Source of the DNA: Nocardia wallacei
GTDB taxonomy: Bacteria; Actinomycetota; Actinomycetes; Mycobacteriales; Mycobacteriaceae
Direction: 5' to 3'
Assembly (NCBI RefSeq): GCF_014466955.1
Contig: NZ_AP023396.1
Location: forward strand, 7,768,429 to 7,832,428
Length of the DNA stretch: 64,000 nt
Position 1 is the first letter of the stretch. Each line of letters opens with the position of its first letter. Shown here one piece after another: positions 25,011 to 33,399 of this stretch. The notes under the pieces are model-generated. The model was given only the letters and a program-made list of their open reading frames with translations. It was not told where the DNA came from and made no database searches. The position numbers were made by a program, and so were the translations under genes.

Positions 25011-26026
25011 ACCGCCGAGTGCGAGTGGCCGCCGATCTGGGTGAGCAGACCGCGGGGCAGCAGGATGTTGTAGAGCGAGACGTCCAGGCTGCAGATGTAG
25101 GCCGACGCGTAGGCGCCGTTCTGCGTGAACTTACCGAGATCGGCGAGGATGTTCGGCATGTCCACGGCGGCCTGGTCGAGCTTGGCGCCGTTGTCGATCA
25201 ACAGGGTCAGCGCGTCGGTGGTGGAGCGCTGCGCCTGCGCCAGCTTCGGCTGGATCTGTCCGACCATGTTCACCAATCCCGTTGTGGCGTCGGCGATCTG
25301 CACCGTCGACTGCTGCAGGGACTGCCCCTGGTCGTACAGCCCGCCGATGAGCGCGCGGGTCTGGGTCACCAATGTCTCCAATTCGTCGCCCCGCTTGGCC
25401 AGGCCCTGCATGGTCGCCGACAGGTTCGTGATGACGTCGGCGAGGATGGCGTCGCGCCGCTGGAAGTCGCCCGCCAGCGCGGCCGCCTGGGTGAGGAAGG
25501 TGCTCAGCGACACCCCGTCACCCTGCAGGGCCTGGATGAACGTGGTGGACAGGTTGTTGACCTGCTCCGGCTGCAATACCTGGAACAGCGGCTGGAAACC
25601 GTTGAGCAGCCCGGAGATGTCGAAGGACGGCTCGGTCTGGTCCAGCGGGATCGAGCCCTTGTCCCGCAGCGGCGCGGCGTCGCCCTTGGTACCGGGGGCG
25701 AGCGCCACGTAGCGCTGCCCGATCAGGTTCTGGTACCGCACCAGGGCCTTGGTGTTGCCGAACAGCGTCTGGTCGTCCTGCACCACGAAGGTGACCTTGG
25801 CCCGGTGCTGACCGTCGAGCTCGATCTTCTCGACCTTGCCGACCCGCACCCCGGCCATCCGGACATCGTCGTTGACCCGCAGTCCGAGCACGTCGCTGAA
25901 GGTCGCGGAGTAGGTCTTGGTGGAGCCGGAGACGTTGCGCGCCAACGTGTTCCAGACCAGGACCGTCACCAGGACCGACACGATCGCGAAGATCCCGAAG
26001 CCGATCAGCGGTTTGCGAATGCTCAT
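24998..26026 (-). CDS. mceB: MCE family protein, MceB position
   Basis: The 342-aa protein starts MSIRKPLIGFGIFAIVSVLVTVLVW, a signal anchor. The MCE domain YSATFSDVLGLRVNDDVRMAGVRVGKVEKI follows, then the needle helices and the MceB-like C-terminal YICSLDVSLYN. It is the first intact gene of the cluster. The expected mceA and yrbE permeases are missing upstream; only the overlapping end of a preceding frame remains. Whether a promoter still drives it is unclear. Confidence 0.87.
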   Translation of the reverse strand: MSIRKPLIGFGIFAIVSVLVTVLVWNTLARNVSGSTKTYSATFSDVLGLRVNDDVRMAGVRVGKVEKIELDGQHRAKVTFVVQDDQTLFGNTKALVRYQNLIGQRYVALAPGTKGDAAPLRDKGSIPLDQTEPSFDISGLLNGFQPLFQVLQPEQVNNLSTTFIQALQGDGVSLSTFLTQAAALAGDFQRRDAILADVITNLSATMQGLAKRGDELETLVTQTRALIGGLYDQGQSLQQSTVQIADATTGLVNMVGQIQPKLAQAQRSTTDALTLLIDNGAKLDQAAVDMPNILADLGKFTQNGAYASAYICSLDVSLYNILLPRGLLTQIGGHSHSAVCRP

Positions 26027-26070
26027 CGGGCTGCACCGCTTTCGGTGACTTGCAAGGTTCCACCCCTCAG
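26023..26070 (-). pseudogene. probable residual 3' end of mceA
   Basis: A minus-strand frame ends in GGTLQVTESGAAR and a TGA that overlaps the mceB ATG (ATGA), exactly the coupling seen between all other genes of the cluster. Upstream of about 26070 the same frame turns into the antisense of the L,D-transpeptidase fragment. It is therefore most simply the last codons of a lost mceA. This is inference from overlap and position; the tail itself has no diagnostic motif. Confidence 0.45.
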
Positions 26071-26415
26071 GATCGAGCTCAACACGAAACGCCCAACGGC
26101 ACCTACTACGTGGGCGAGAAGAACCGGAAGATGATCATGGACTCCTCCACCTACGGGGTCCCGACCACCGATCCGGAGGGCTACAAGCTCGAGGTCGAGT
26201 ACGCCACCCGCCTGTCCAACAGCGGCATCTTCGTGCACTCGGCCCCGTGGTCGGTCCCGCAGCAGGGTGTGTCGGACACCAGCCACGGCTGCCTCAACGT
26301 CAGCCCGGCCGACGCCCAGTGGTTCTTCGAGAACGCGCAGAAGGGCGACCCGGTGATCGTGCAGAACTCCACCGGCACCTTCAGCGCCGGCGACGGCATG
26401 GGCGACTGGAACTGA
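26050..26415 (+). pseudogene. L,D-transpeptidase catalytic-domain fragment, 5'-truncated
   Basis: From about 26080 the frame reads HETPNGTYYVGEKNRKMIM, SSTYGVPTTDPEGY, GIFVHSAPWSV and SHGCLNVSPADAQWF and ends GDGMGDWN. These are the YkuD catalytic residues (His, Ser-His-Gly-Cys) of an LdtMt2-like 3-3 peptidoglycan cross-linking enzyme. The signal peptide, Ig-like domains and the first strands of the catalytic domain are absent. No believable start with a ribosome site exists at 26050 (TTG). Upstream DNA belongs to the mce cluster on the other strand. It is a broken gene or an assembly join. Confidence 0.8.
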
Positions 26416-26441
26416 ACGCGCGCCGCTGACGCAGCCTCACC

Positions 26442-26470
26442 CGGCCCCGGACGGATTCCGTCCGGGGCCG
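26442..26470 (+). terminator. intrinsic terminator after the L,D-transpeptidase fragment
   Basis: A 13-bp perfect stem (CGGCCCCGGACGG with CCGTCCGGGGCCG, 3-nt loop) begins 27 bp after the stop codon. It is followed by TGGTCATTTC rather than a long T run. Confidence 0.7.
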
Positions 26471-26552
26471 TGGTCATTTCGCGCACCGACAGTTCCCTGG
26501 CCGGGCATCGGTAATTAACCGGGCGGTCGCCCGCGAACGTCACACTGCCGCA

Positions 26553-27449
26553 GTGCGGTCCCGGCCCGAACGAGTGCGTCCCTGGACCGACTACGCGCTG
26601 TTCGTGGTGCTCGTGGGGCCGAGCCTGATCTTGTTCGGCCTGTTCGGGTTCCGGCCGCTACTGGACACCATCCGCCTCTCGTTCACCGACCGGAACCTCG
26701 CCGAGCCGGTGGCGCACTACATCGGCGTCGAGAACTATCGGGAGTGGTGGGGGCGAGGCGATTCCTGGCAGATCCTCACCAACACCGTTGTTTTCGCGCT
26801 GGCGGCGGTCGGCGGCAGTCTGCTGCTGGGACTCGGCCTGGCGCTGCTGCTGAATCGGAAGCTGTTCGGGCGCAGTGTCGTTCGCTCGGTGGCCGTCGCG
26901 CCGGTGGTGATCTCCGGCGCCGCCGTCGGCGTGGCCTTCCAGTTCCTGTTCGATCCGACCTTCGGCCTGATCCAGGACGTGCTGCACCGCCTCGGAGTTT
27001 CGAATGTGCCGGATTTCTACCAGAATTCGCATTGGGCGCTGGGCATGGTGACGGCCACCCACGTCTGGAAAAACCTCGGCTACACCTTCGTCATCTACCT
27101 GGCGGCGCTGCGCGGTATACGGCGAGAGTTGCTGGAAGCGGCCGCGATCGACGGCGCGGGCCGGTGGGCGACGCTCACCCGGGTGCTGCTGCCGCAGTTG
27201 CGGCCGACCACGTTGTTCCTGTCGATCACCGTGCTGCTCAACTCGTTACAGGTCTTCGATCTCATCCACGTGCTGACCCGCGGCGGCCCGCTGGGCACCG
27301 GCACGACCACCCTCACCTATCAGGTGTACCTGGAATCGTTCCGCAATTCCCGCGCGGGGTACGGCGCCGTGGTGGCGACCGTGCTGTTCGTGGCGCTGCT
27401 GGTCGTGGCGCTGGTTCAGATTTGGGCCATGGACCGAGGTGAGCGATGA
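26553..27449 (+). CDS. sugar/glycerol-phosphate ABC transporter permease, UgpA-like
   Basis: The 298-aa protein starts at GTG. Six membrane segments are visible, beginning DYALFVVLVGPSLILFGLFGF, with FRPLLDTIRLSFTD after the first helix as in MalF/UgpA-class permeases. The EAA loop AAAIDGAGRWATLTRVLLPQLRPTT near residue 195 contacts the ATPase. It overlaps the second permease by ATGA. In the mycobacterial ugpAEBC order this would be the first gene, with the binding protein and ATPase downstream, but these are absent here. No clear ribosome site precedes the GTG. Confidence 0.8.
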   Translation: MRSRPERVRPWTDYALFVVLVGPSLILFGLFGFRPLLDTIRLSFTDRNLAEPVAHYIGVENYREWWGRGDSWQILTNTVVFALAAVGGSLLLGLGLALLLNRKLFGRSVVRSVAVAPVVISGAAVGVAFQFLFDPTFGLIQDVLHRLGVSNVPDFYQNSHWALGMVTATHVWKNLGYTFVIYLAALRGIRRELLEAAAIDGAGRWATLTRVLLPQLRPTTLFLSITVLLNSLQVFDLIHVLTRGGPLGTGTTTLTYQVYLESFRNSRAGYGAVVATVLFVALLVVALVQIWAMDRGER

Positions 27450-28330
27450 GCACGACCGCCGCACACCGCCGCACACAGCGCGCGGCCACGCTGCTCGGCT
27501 ACGCCGCGATGGTGTGCGTGCTGATCATCGTGGGCGTGCCGCTGTCGCGGGTACTGATCACCTCGTTCGAGGCCCGGCCGGACATCTACACCCAACCGGC
27601 GGTGTGGTGGCCGCGCACCTGGCACCCCGGCAACTACACCGAGGCCACGACCGCGCAGCCGTTCCGGTCGTTCCTGCGCAATTCGCTGCTCGTCACCGCG
27701 ATCGTCGTTGCGGTGAAGTTCGTGCTCGGTGTCGGCGGCGCCTACGGCCTGGTGTTCCTGCGCTTTCCGGGCAAGACCGCGATCTTCGCGCTGGTCGTCG
27801 CCGCGTTGCTGGTACCCGACGAGGTCACGGTCATCTCCAACTACACCCTGGTCGACCAGTGGGGCTGGCGAAACACCTTGCCGGGCGTCATCGTTCCGCT
27901 GTGCGGCGGCGCGTTCGGTATCTTCCTGCTGCGCAATCACTTCCGGTCGCTGCCCGCCGAGGTGATCGAGGCCGCCCGCATGGACGGCGCCGGCCGGTGG
28001 CAGTTGCTCACCCGGGTGGTGCTGCCGATGTCCGGGCCGACCATGGTGGCGTTCGCCGTGGTCACGTTCGTCACCGAGTGGAACGAGTACCTCTGGCCGC
28101 TGCTGATGGCCGACGACGCCCGCGCCGCCACGCTGCCGGTGGGACTGACCATGTTGCAGGAGACCGAGAACCCGTCCGTCACCGACTGGGGGCCGGTGAC
28201 GGCCGGGACACTGCTCACGATGCTGCCGATGCTGCTGGTCTTCCTGCTCGGGCAGCGTCACCTGATCCGGGGTCTCACCAGATGCGTACCCGCTGCGCCG
28301 GATCCAGATACAGGGCGTCGCCCTCGGTGA
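27446..28330 (+). CDS. sugar/glycerol-phosphate ABC transporter permease, UgpE-like, C-terminus altered
   Basis: This MalG/UgpE-class permease has six helices, a periplasmic loop (FEARPDIYTQPAVWWPRTWHPGNYTEA) and the EAA loop AARMDGAGRWQLLTRVVLPMSGPT near residue 170. Family members end with a short tail after RYLIxGLTxGAxKG. Here RHLIRGLT is followed by RCVPAAPDPDTGRRPR, which is simply the antisense of the last codons of the M13 peptidase gene. The natural last residues are therefore missing, and the expected binding-protein and ATPase genes do not follow. Confidence 0.75.
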   Translation: MSTTAAHRRTQRAATLLGYAAMVCVLIIVGVPLSRVLITSFEARPDIYTQPAVWWPRTWHPGNYTEATTAQPFRSFLRNSLLVTAIVVAVKFVLGVGGAYGLVFLRFPGKTAIFALVVAALLVPDEVTVISNYTLVDQWGWRNTLPGVIVPLCGGAFGIFLLRNHFRSLPAEVIEAARMDGAGRWQLLTRVVLPMSGPTMVAFAVVTFVTEWNEYLWPLLMADDARAATLPVGLTMLQETENPSVTDWGPVTAGTLLTMLPMLLVFLLGQRHLIRGLTRCVPAAPDPDTGRRPR

Positions 28331-30257
28331 CCTCGAAGGCCTCGTGGAAGCCGTCCAGATTGCGGACCACGCCGTTGCAGCGGAACTCCGGCGGCGAATG
28401 CGGGTCGACGGCGAGGCGGCGGATCGCCTCCTCCTTGCGAGCCTTGGTGCGCCACACCTGCGCCCAGCCGAAGAACACCCGCTGCAGCCCGGTGAGACCG
28501 TCGACGATCGGCGGCTCGGCGCCGTCCAGCGCGATCTTGTAGGCCTGCAACGCGATCGACAGACCGCCCAGGTCCCCGATGTTCTCGCCGATGGTGAATT
28601 CGCCGTTGACCGTGTGATTGTCGGGCAGGTCGGCGGGGGAGAACCGGCTGTACTGGTCGATCAGCGCCTTGGTGCGCTTGCCGAATTCGGCGCGATCGGC
28701 GTCGGTCCACCAGTCGACCATGTTGCCGTCGCCGTCGTACTTGCTGCCCTGATCGTCGAAGCCGTGCCCGATCTCGTGACCGATCACCGCGCCGATCCCG
28801 CCGTAGTTGGCGGCGTCGTCGGCGTTCATGTCGAAGAACGGCGGTTGCAGGATCGCGGCGGGAAAGACGATCTCGTTCATCCCCGGGTTGTAGTAGGCGT
28901 TGACCGTCTGCGGCGTCATGAACCACTCGTCGCGATCGACCGGGCCGCCGAGCTTGTTCAGGTCGCGGTCGTGCTCGGCGGCGTAGCCGCGGCGGTAGTT
29001 GCCGACCAGATCGGCCGGGTCGATCCGCACGGCCGAGTAGTCGCGCCAGCGGTCCGGGTAGCCGATCTTGGGGGTGAACTTCTCCAGCTTCGCCAGCGCG
29101 GCCTTGCGGGTGTCGGGGCCCATCCACTCCAGCTGGGAGATATTGCGGCGGTAGGCCTCGATCAGATTGGCCACCAGCTCCCGCATGCGCTGCTTGGCCT
29201 CCGGCGGAAAGTGCTTCGCCACGTACAGCTTGCCGACCGCCTCGCCGAGCAGGTCCTGCACCAGCGACACGCCCCGCTTCCAGCGCTCGCGGTTCTCCTG
29301 CGCGCCGGTGAGGGTGCGGCCGTAGAAGTCGAAGTTCTCCGCGACCAGCTCCGCGGTCAGATACGGAGCCCGCGCGCGCAGCACCCGCCAGGTGGCCCAC
29401 GCCTGCCAATCCGCGAGCGACTCCGCGGCCCACAACCGGGCGAAGGTGCGCGCGTAATCCGGTTGGCGCACCACGAGTTCGGCGAACAGCTCCGGACCGG
29501 GACGGTCCACGCCCGCGGCCGTCGCGGTGGCCCATGCGGCCCAGTCGAATTCGGGGTTCTCCGCGGTGAGCGCGTCGAAAGTGGTGAGGTTGTAACTCAA
29601 TTCGGCGTCGCGGCGGCGCACCACGTCCCAGTGCCCGGCCGCGAGCTTGCGCTCCAGTTCGAAGACCCGCTGCGGATCGTGGTCGATCCCGGCGAGGGCG
29701 AACATGCGGCCGATGTGCTCGACGTAGCGCGTGCGGATCTCGGCGTAGTCGTCACCGCGGTAGTACGACTCGTCGGGCAGGCCGATGCCGGACTGGGTGG
29801 CATGGACGAGGTAGCGCTGCGAGTTCTTGTCGTCGGTGTCGACGTAGAACGCCAGCGCGCCGCCGACGCCGGTGCGCTGCAACCGGCCCAGCAGCGCCGC
29901 GAACGCGCTACGGTCGGTGACGTCGCGGATCTCGGCCAGCTCGTCGGCGATCGGGGCGAGACCGGCGGATTCCACGGCCGCCTCGTCCATGAAGCTGTTG
30001 TAGAGGTCGCCGATCTTGCGCTCGACGCTGCCCGGCGCGGCGTCGGAGGCGGCGGCATCCTGGATGATCGTCTGCACGTCGAGTTCCGCCTGGTCGTACA
30101 GCGTGCGGAAGGCGCCGTCGACCGCGCGATCGGCCGGGATCTCGTGGGTCTGCAGCCACTTGCCGTTGACGTGTGCGAACAGGTCGTCCTGCACCCGCAC
30201 AGCGTCGTCGCGATAGGACAGATCGATTCCGGAGGGGGTCGTCACGTCGGCAGTCAC
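28275..30257 (-). CDS. M13 family zinc metallopeptidase (PepO/neprilysin-like)
   Basis: The 660-aa protein lacks a signal peptide. The catalytic domain contains NAYYNPGMNEIVFPAAIL, the zinc motif VIGHEIGHGFDDQGSKYD near residues 494-511, and ENIGDLGGLSIAL supplying the third zinc ligand and Asp. The C-terminus ends VRIW, the conserved Trp of the family. It cleaves short peptides. The N-terminal half (DLFAHVNGKWLQTHEIPADR) is complete. The gene is intact, but the convergent permease frame runs 56 bp into its 3' end. Confidence 0.92.
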   Translation of the reverse strand: MTADVTTPSGIDLSYRDDAVRVQDDLFAHVNGKWLQTHEIPADRAVDGAFRTLYDQAELDVQTIIQDAAASDAAPGSVERKIGDLYNSFMDEAAVESAGLAPIADELAEIRDVTDRSAFAALLGRLQRTGVGGALAFYVDTDDKNSQRYLVHATQSGIGLPDESYYRGDDYAEIRTRYVEHIGRMFALAGIDHDPQRVFELERKLAAGHWDVVRRRDAELSYNLTTFDALTAENPEFDWAAWATATAAGVDRPGPELFAELVVRQPDYARTFARLWAAESLADWQAWATWRVLRARAPYLTAELVAENFDFYGRTLTGAQENRERWKRGVSLVQDLLGEAVGKLYVAKHFPPEAKQRMRELVANLIEAYRRNISQLEWMGPDTRKAALAKLEKFTPKIGYPDRWRDYSAVRIDPADLVGNYRRGYAAEHDRDLNKLGGPVDRDEWFMTPQTVNAYYNPGMNEIVFPAAILQPPFFDMNADDAANYGGIGAVIGHEIGHGFDDQGSKYDGDGNMVDWWTDADRAEFGKRTKALIDQYSRFSPADLPDNHTVNGEFTIGENIGDLGGLSIALQAYKIALDGAEPPIVDGLTGLQRVFFGWAQVWRTKARKEEAIRRLAVDPHSPPEFRCNGVVRNLDGFHEAFEVTEGDALYLDPAQRVRIW

Positions 30258-30306
30258 GATCTCCAGTATGCCGATCCGCGCGACCGGACGCCCCTGCCGG
30301 CGACGG

Positions 30307-30681
30307 TCACACCGGCACCCGGTCGAACTCGCCCGCGCGGGCCCCGGCGACGAACGCGTCCCACTCGCCCGGCGTGTAAGTCAGCGCCAGGTCCGCGTGA
30401 CTCACTGTGGTGGAACCGTCGGCGGCCGTGCGCGCGATCAGCCCCGCGGTCCGCGCGGTCCCGCCGATCACGGCGTCGAGGAAGGCCATCCATTCGCCCG
30501 CGGTGACGGTGATGACGGGCTCGTCCGCGGGGCGATGCGCCGGATCGCGCCGGAACTTGCTGTCCCGGATCAGCACCGCGTCGCCGTCGAACCGGACCTC
30601 CACGCACTGGTTGCCATTGTTGGTACGGCTCGAGGTGAACCAGCCGGTGGCCTCGGGCCGATACCTGGCGGTGGTTGGCAT
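30307..30681 (-). CDS. DUF397 protein, two tandem copies
   Basis: The 124-aa protein starts at the ATG 30679-30681. WFTSSRTNNGNQCVEVRF at residues 13-30, then VLIRDSKF and VTAGEWMAFLDAV, is a full DUF397 domain. The second half (ADLALTYTPGEWDAFVAGA) is a shortened copy. DUF397 genes sit directly after XRE/DUF5753 regulators in actinobacteria and behave like antidote or effector partners in development and secondary metabolism. Here the regulator stop is 11 bp upstream. Confidence 0.85.
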   Translation of the reverse strand: MPTTARYRPEATGWFTSSRTNNGNQCVEVRFDGDAVLIRDSKFRRDPAHRPADEPVITVTAGEWMAFLDAVIGGTARTAGLIARTAADGSTTVSHADLALTYTPGEWDAFVAGARAGEFDRVPV

Positions 30682-30691
30682 GGGCAGGATC

Positions 30692-31543
30692 TTACCCTCG
30701 CGCATGCTTTCTGATCAGCGCCAACGACTCAGTGCGACTGAGGGATTGGTCGAGCGCCCGGGCATAGGCGAACGCCAGGTCACGCACCTGGTCCGGATTC
30801 TCGACCGCGCCGCCGAACACCGCGCTCTCCGCCCACGCGAACGTCGGCAGCGTCGCACCGGCGAAGTCGAGCAGGTGGAAGCTGGAGCCGCCCAGCATCG
30901 CACCCGCCGGAGCGCTGAACGGGATCACCCGCACCTCCACGGTGTCGAGATCCTCCAGCAGCTCCAGCAGATATTCCAGCTGGCCGCGCAGCACCTCGGC
31001 CCCGCCGATCTGCTGCAGCAGCGTCGCCTCGCTCACCACCGCGGTCAGCCGTGCCCGATCCGGACCGCGCAGCCGTTGCTGCCTGCGCATCCGGACCGCC
31101 ACCAACTGTTCCACCAGCACCGGCCGGATCATCACGTCCGCGCTGATCAGCGCCCGCGCGTAGGCCTCGGTCTGCAACAGGCCCGGCACCACGAGGCTGT
31201 CGTAGCTGCGGATGCTGTCCGCGCCGTACTCCATGCCGTAGTAGCGCTGCAACTCCGGGCCGAGCACAGCCGACGCCTTGGCCCACCAGCCGCGATCCTT
31301 GCTCGCCGTCAGCAGCGACAGCAGTTCGTCGCGGTCGCCGTCGCCCACTTCCAGCAGGTCCAGCACCGGGCCGATGGTGGTCAGGGTCAGGACGCGGCGG
31401 CCCTTCTCCACATGTGACCAGTTGGCCGGGGTGAAGCCGACCCGTTTGGCGAAGGTGGCCGAATCGAAGCCCCGTCGCTCGCGCAGCTCACGCAGGCGCA
31501 GCACCAATTCCCAGCGGGCGACCGTAGGCGACAGCGGAGCCAT
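30692..31543 (-). CDS. XRE-family regulator with DUF5753 domain
   Basis: The 283-aa protein has an N-terminal helix-turn-helix (LRELRERRGFDSATFAKRVGFTPANWSHVEKGRRV, residues 16-50) followed by the large DUF5753 domain. The latter carries LVVPGLLQTEAYARALI and QLVAVRMRRQQRL near 130-175. Such proteins, with DUF397 partners, are an actinobacterial regulatory pair related to BldB/WhiJ systems. The upstream 74 bp to the DUF4190 gene include an unusually AT-rich stretch (31569-31600) likely to contain the promoter. Confidence 0.9.
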   Translation of the reverse strand: MAPLSPTVARWELVLRLRELRERRGFDSATFAKRVGFTPANWSHVEKGRRVLTLTTIGPVLDLLEVGDGDRDELLSLLTASKDRGWWAKASAVLGPELQRYYGMEYGADSIRSYDSLVVPGLLQTEAYARALISADVMIRPVLVEQLVAVRMRRQQRLRGPDRARLTAVVSEATLLQQIGGAEVLRGQLEYLLELLEDLDTVEVRVIPFSAPAGAMLGGSSFHLLDFAGATLPTFAWAESAVFGGAVENPDQVRDLAFAYARALDQSLSRTESLALIRKHARG

Positions 31544-31617
31544 GGCAGGTGATGCTACGCCGCGGCGACCGACAATATGTGACTATTGTCATTTTAATTG
31601 CGTGGAGGTCCCGCCGG

Positions 31618-32142
31618 TCAACGGGTCGGCGCGGGCGTGACGCTCAGCTTGTTCTCCAGGTTGTCCCGGAAATCGTCCTCGCATTGCTGCACCTTGGACT
31701 GGTCGCCACCGGCGTCGCGGATGCAGTCCATGTAATCGCGACCGCCGTTGTCGACGAAGAAGCTGTAGCCGACGATCGCTTCGGCGACCGCACCGGCCAG
31801 GGCCAGCACACCCAGCACGATGCCCGCGACGGCCATGCCGAATCCGCCCGCCGTGCCGCGCCGCGCCTTGACCGCCGCGATGATGCCGAACAGCAGGGCG
31901 AACGGCCCGAGGATCACCGCGCCGAAGAAGATGAGCAACCCGAGCACCGCCAGAATGCCGAGCACGAGGGCCGTGATCGCCAGGCCCTTGCGCTGCGGCG
32001 ATTCCTGCCAATACTGCTGCTGCCCCGGATAATTGCCCGGCGGCGGGGGATAGTCGCCGGATGGCGGCGGGGGATACTGGCCGGGCGGTGGGTACTGGCC
32101 GGGAGGCGGGTACTGCTCACCGGACGGCGGGTGCTCCGACAT
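31618..32142 (-). CDS. DUF4190-type membrane protein with Pro/Tyr-rich N-terminus
   Basis: The 174-aa protein starts at ATG 32140-32142. Residues 1-45 repeat QYPPPG. Two hydrophobic helices follow (GLAITALVLGILAVLGLLIFFGAVILGPFALLFGII and GMAVAGIVLGVLALAGAVAEAIVGY), then a small extracytoplasmic domain with two cysteines (MDCIRDAGGDQSKVQQCEDDF). The layout matches DUF4190 small membrane proteins of unknown function. It is followed by the XRE gene on the same strand. Confidence 0.75.
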   Translation of the reverse strand: MSEHPPSGEQYPPPGQYPPPGQYPPPPSGDYPPPPGNYPGQQQYWQESPQRKGLAITALVLGILAVLGLLIFFGAVILGPFALLFGIIAAVKARRGTAGGFGMAVAGIVLGVLALAGAVAEAIVGYSFFVDNGGRDYMDCIRDAGGDQSKVQQCEDDFRDNLENKLSVTPAPTR

Positions 32143-32195
32143 GGCTGTCCTCTCGTTCGCCCAGGCGCTGTGCCGGGTTCGGGCGCTGTGAAATG

Positions 32196-32984
32196 TTATT
32201 GGGCGCCGAGCCGCGCGTGCATCTCCCACACCAGGACTTCCGACGGCGAATTAGCCACGACACGCTGCCCGCCACTGCGGGTCATCCGCACCGCGTCGCC
32301 CTCGTAGAGAGTTCCGACGCCCTCCAGCTCGATCTCACCGCGAGCCACGAACAGGTGCAGGTAGGGGGCCTCCGGGACGAGCACCGGTGCGCCCTCGGCA
32401 CCCGGCATGCGCGCGACATGCAGCGCGGCATGGCTGCTGTTGATCGCGATGGCGGTGCGGTCGCGGTAGCGCGGCAGCCCCGAGGCCACCGTGACCAGCC
32501 CGCCGCCGGCCAGTTCGGCGTCGATCTCCAACTGCTGATAGCCGGGGTTCAGGCCGGGCTCGTCGGGCACCACCCACATCTGCACGAAATGGACCGGCTC
32601 GGCATGCTCGGCGGTGCCGCCCGCGGCCGGCGCCAGCCGCCATGAATCGTTCTTCTCCGAATGCAGAATTCCGGTGCCCGCGCTCATGCGCTGCGCCAAC
32701 CCCGGATAGATGATGCCGCTGTGCCCCAGCGAATCCTGGTGCACCAGATTTCCGCTCAATACCCAGGTGACGATCTCCATATCCCGATGAGGGTGGGTAT
32801 CGAATCCGCTGCCCGGTGAAACAATGTCTTCGTTATTCACCAGCAACAGGCCGTGGTGGGTGTTTTCCGGGTCGTAATGCTCGCCGAAGGAGAAAGAGTG
32901 TTTCGAATCCAGCCACGCCACACGGGTTTTCATTCGGTCGCCGCCGCGGTGGACGTCGATGTGCGGTGTCGTGAGTGTGGACAT
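32196..32984 (-). CDS. pirin family protein
   Basis: The 262-aa bicupin protein has SFGEHYDPENTHHGLLLVNNEDIV near residues 32-55 and DTHPHRDMEIVTWVLSG near 62-78, holding the iron-ligand histidines. GHSGIIYPGLAQRMSAGTGILHSEKN follows, as in all pirins. Members bind iron and some are quercetinases; the role here is unknown. The start has GAGGAGGACC just upstream. The 268 bp above it (32985-33252) show no gene. Confidence 0.9.
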   Translation of the reverse strand: MSTLTTPHIDVHRGGDRMKTRVAWLDSKHSFSFGEHYDPENTHHGLLLVNNEDIVSPGSGFDTHPHRDMEIVTWVLSGNLVHQDSLGHSGIIYPGLAQRMSAGTGILHSEKNDSWRLAPAAGGTAEHAEPVHFVQMWVVPDEPGLNPGYQQLEIDAELAGGGLVTVASGLPRYRDRTAIAINSSHAALHVARMPGAEGAPVLVPEAPYLHLFVARGEIELEGVGTLYEGDAVRMTRSGGQRVVANSPSEVLVWEMHARLGAQ

Positions 32985-33252
32985 CGTGGTCCTCCTCTCC
33001 GGCCGATCACCTTTCAGGGTAGGAGCACATTACGAACCAGTCCCTGAATTCCCAGTAAATTCTACCGTGCGGGCCCCGGGCCGCGAGCCCGGCGACGTCA
33101 CGGCCCACCACGATAAGCTCCCCGGCGACGCGTCCTCCGATGGCAAATACGGGGCGCTCGGTATCGCCGCCGGATACGCACCGCGGCGCGCCGGTCGTGC
33201 GCGGCCGACCGTATCATGATGTGCCGCAACCGGAACCGGAGGTGATTCGCGA

Positions 33253-33399
33253 ATGCGACGCGAGGTGTTCGCGGGCGTCGAGCGCGTACTCCGGCAGGGG
33301 TCCCGCGCGGCGGTCGTCGATCACTCCGCCGCCGTCATGACGGTCTGCCGCACTCCGAAACCGCTGGTGGTACGGCGTGTCGCCGGTGATCGCGGATGA
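33253..33399 (+). CDS. 48-aa small ORF coupled to the MFS gene
   Basis: ATG 33253 is preceded by GGAGGTGA (33238-33245), an excellent ribosome site at 7-nt spacing. The frame ends in a TGA overlapping the MFS start (ATGA). The product, MRREVFAGVERVLRQGSRAA followed by VVDHSAAVMTVCRTPKPLVV and RRVAGDRG, is basic and has no family I recognise. It may be a leader that couples translation of the transporter, or a real small protein. The good start site and exact overlap argue that it is translated. Confidence 0.6.
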   Translation: MRREVFAGVERVLRQGSRAAVVDHSAAVMTVCRTPKPLVVRRVAGDRG

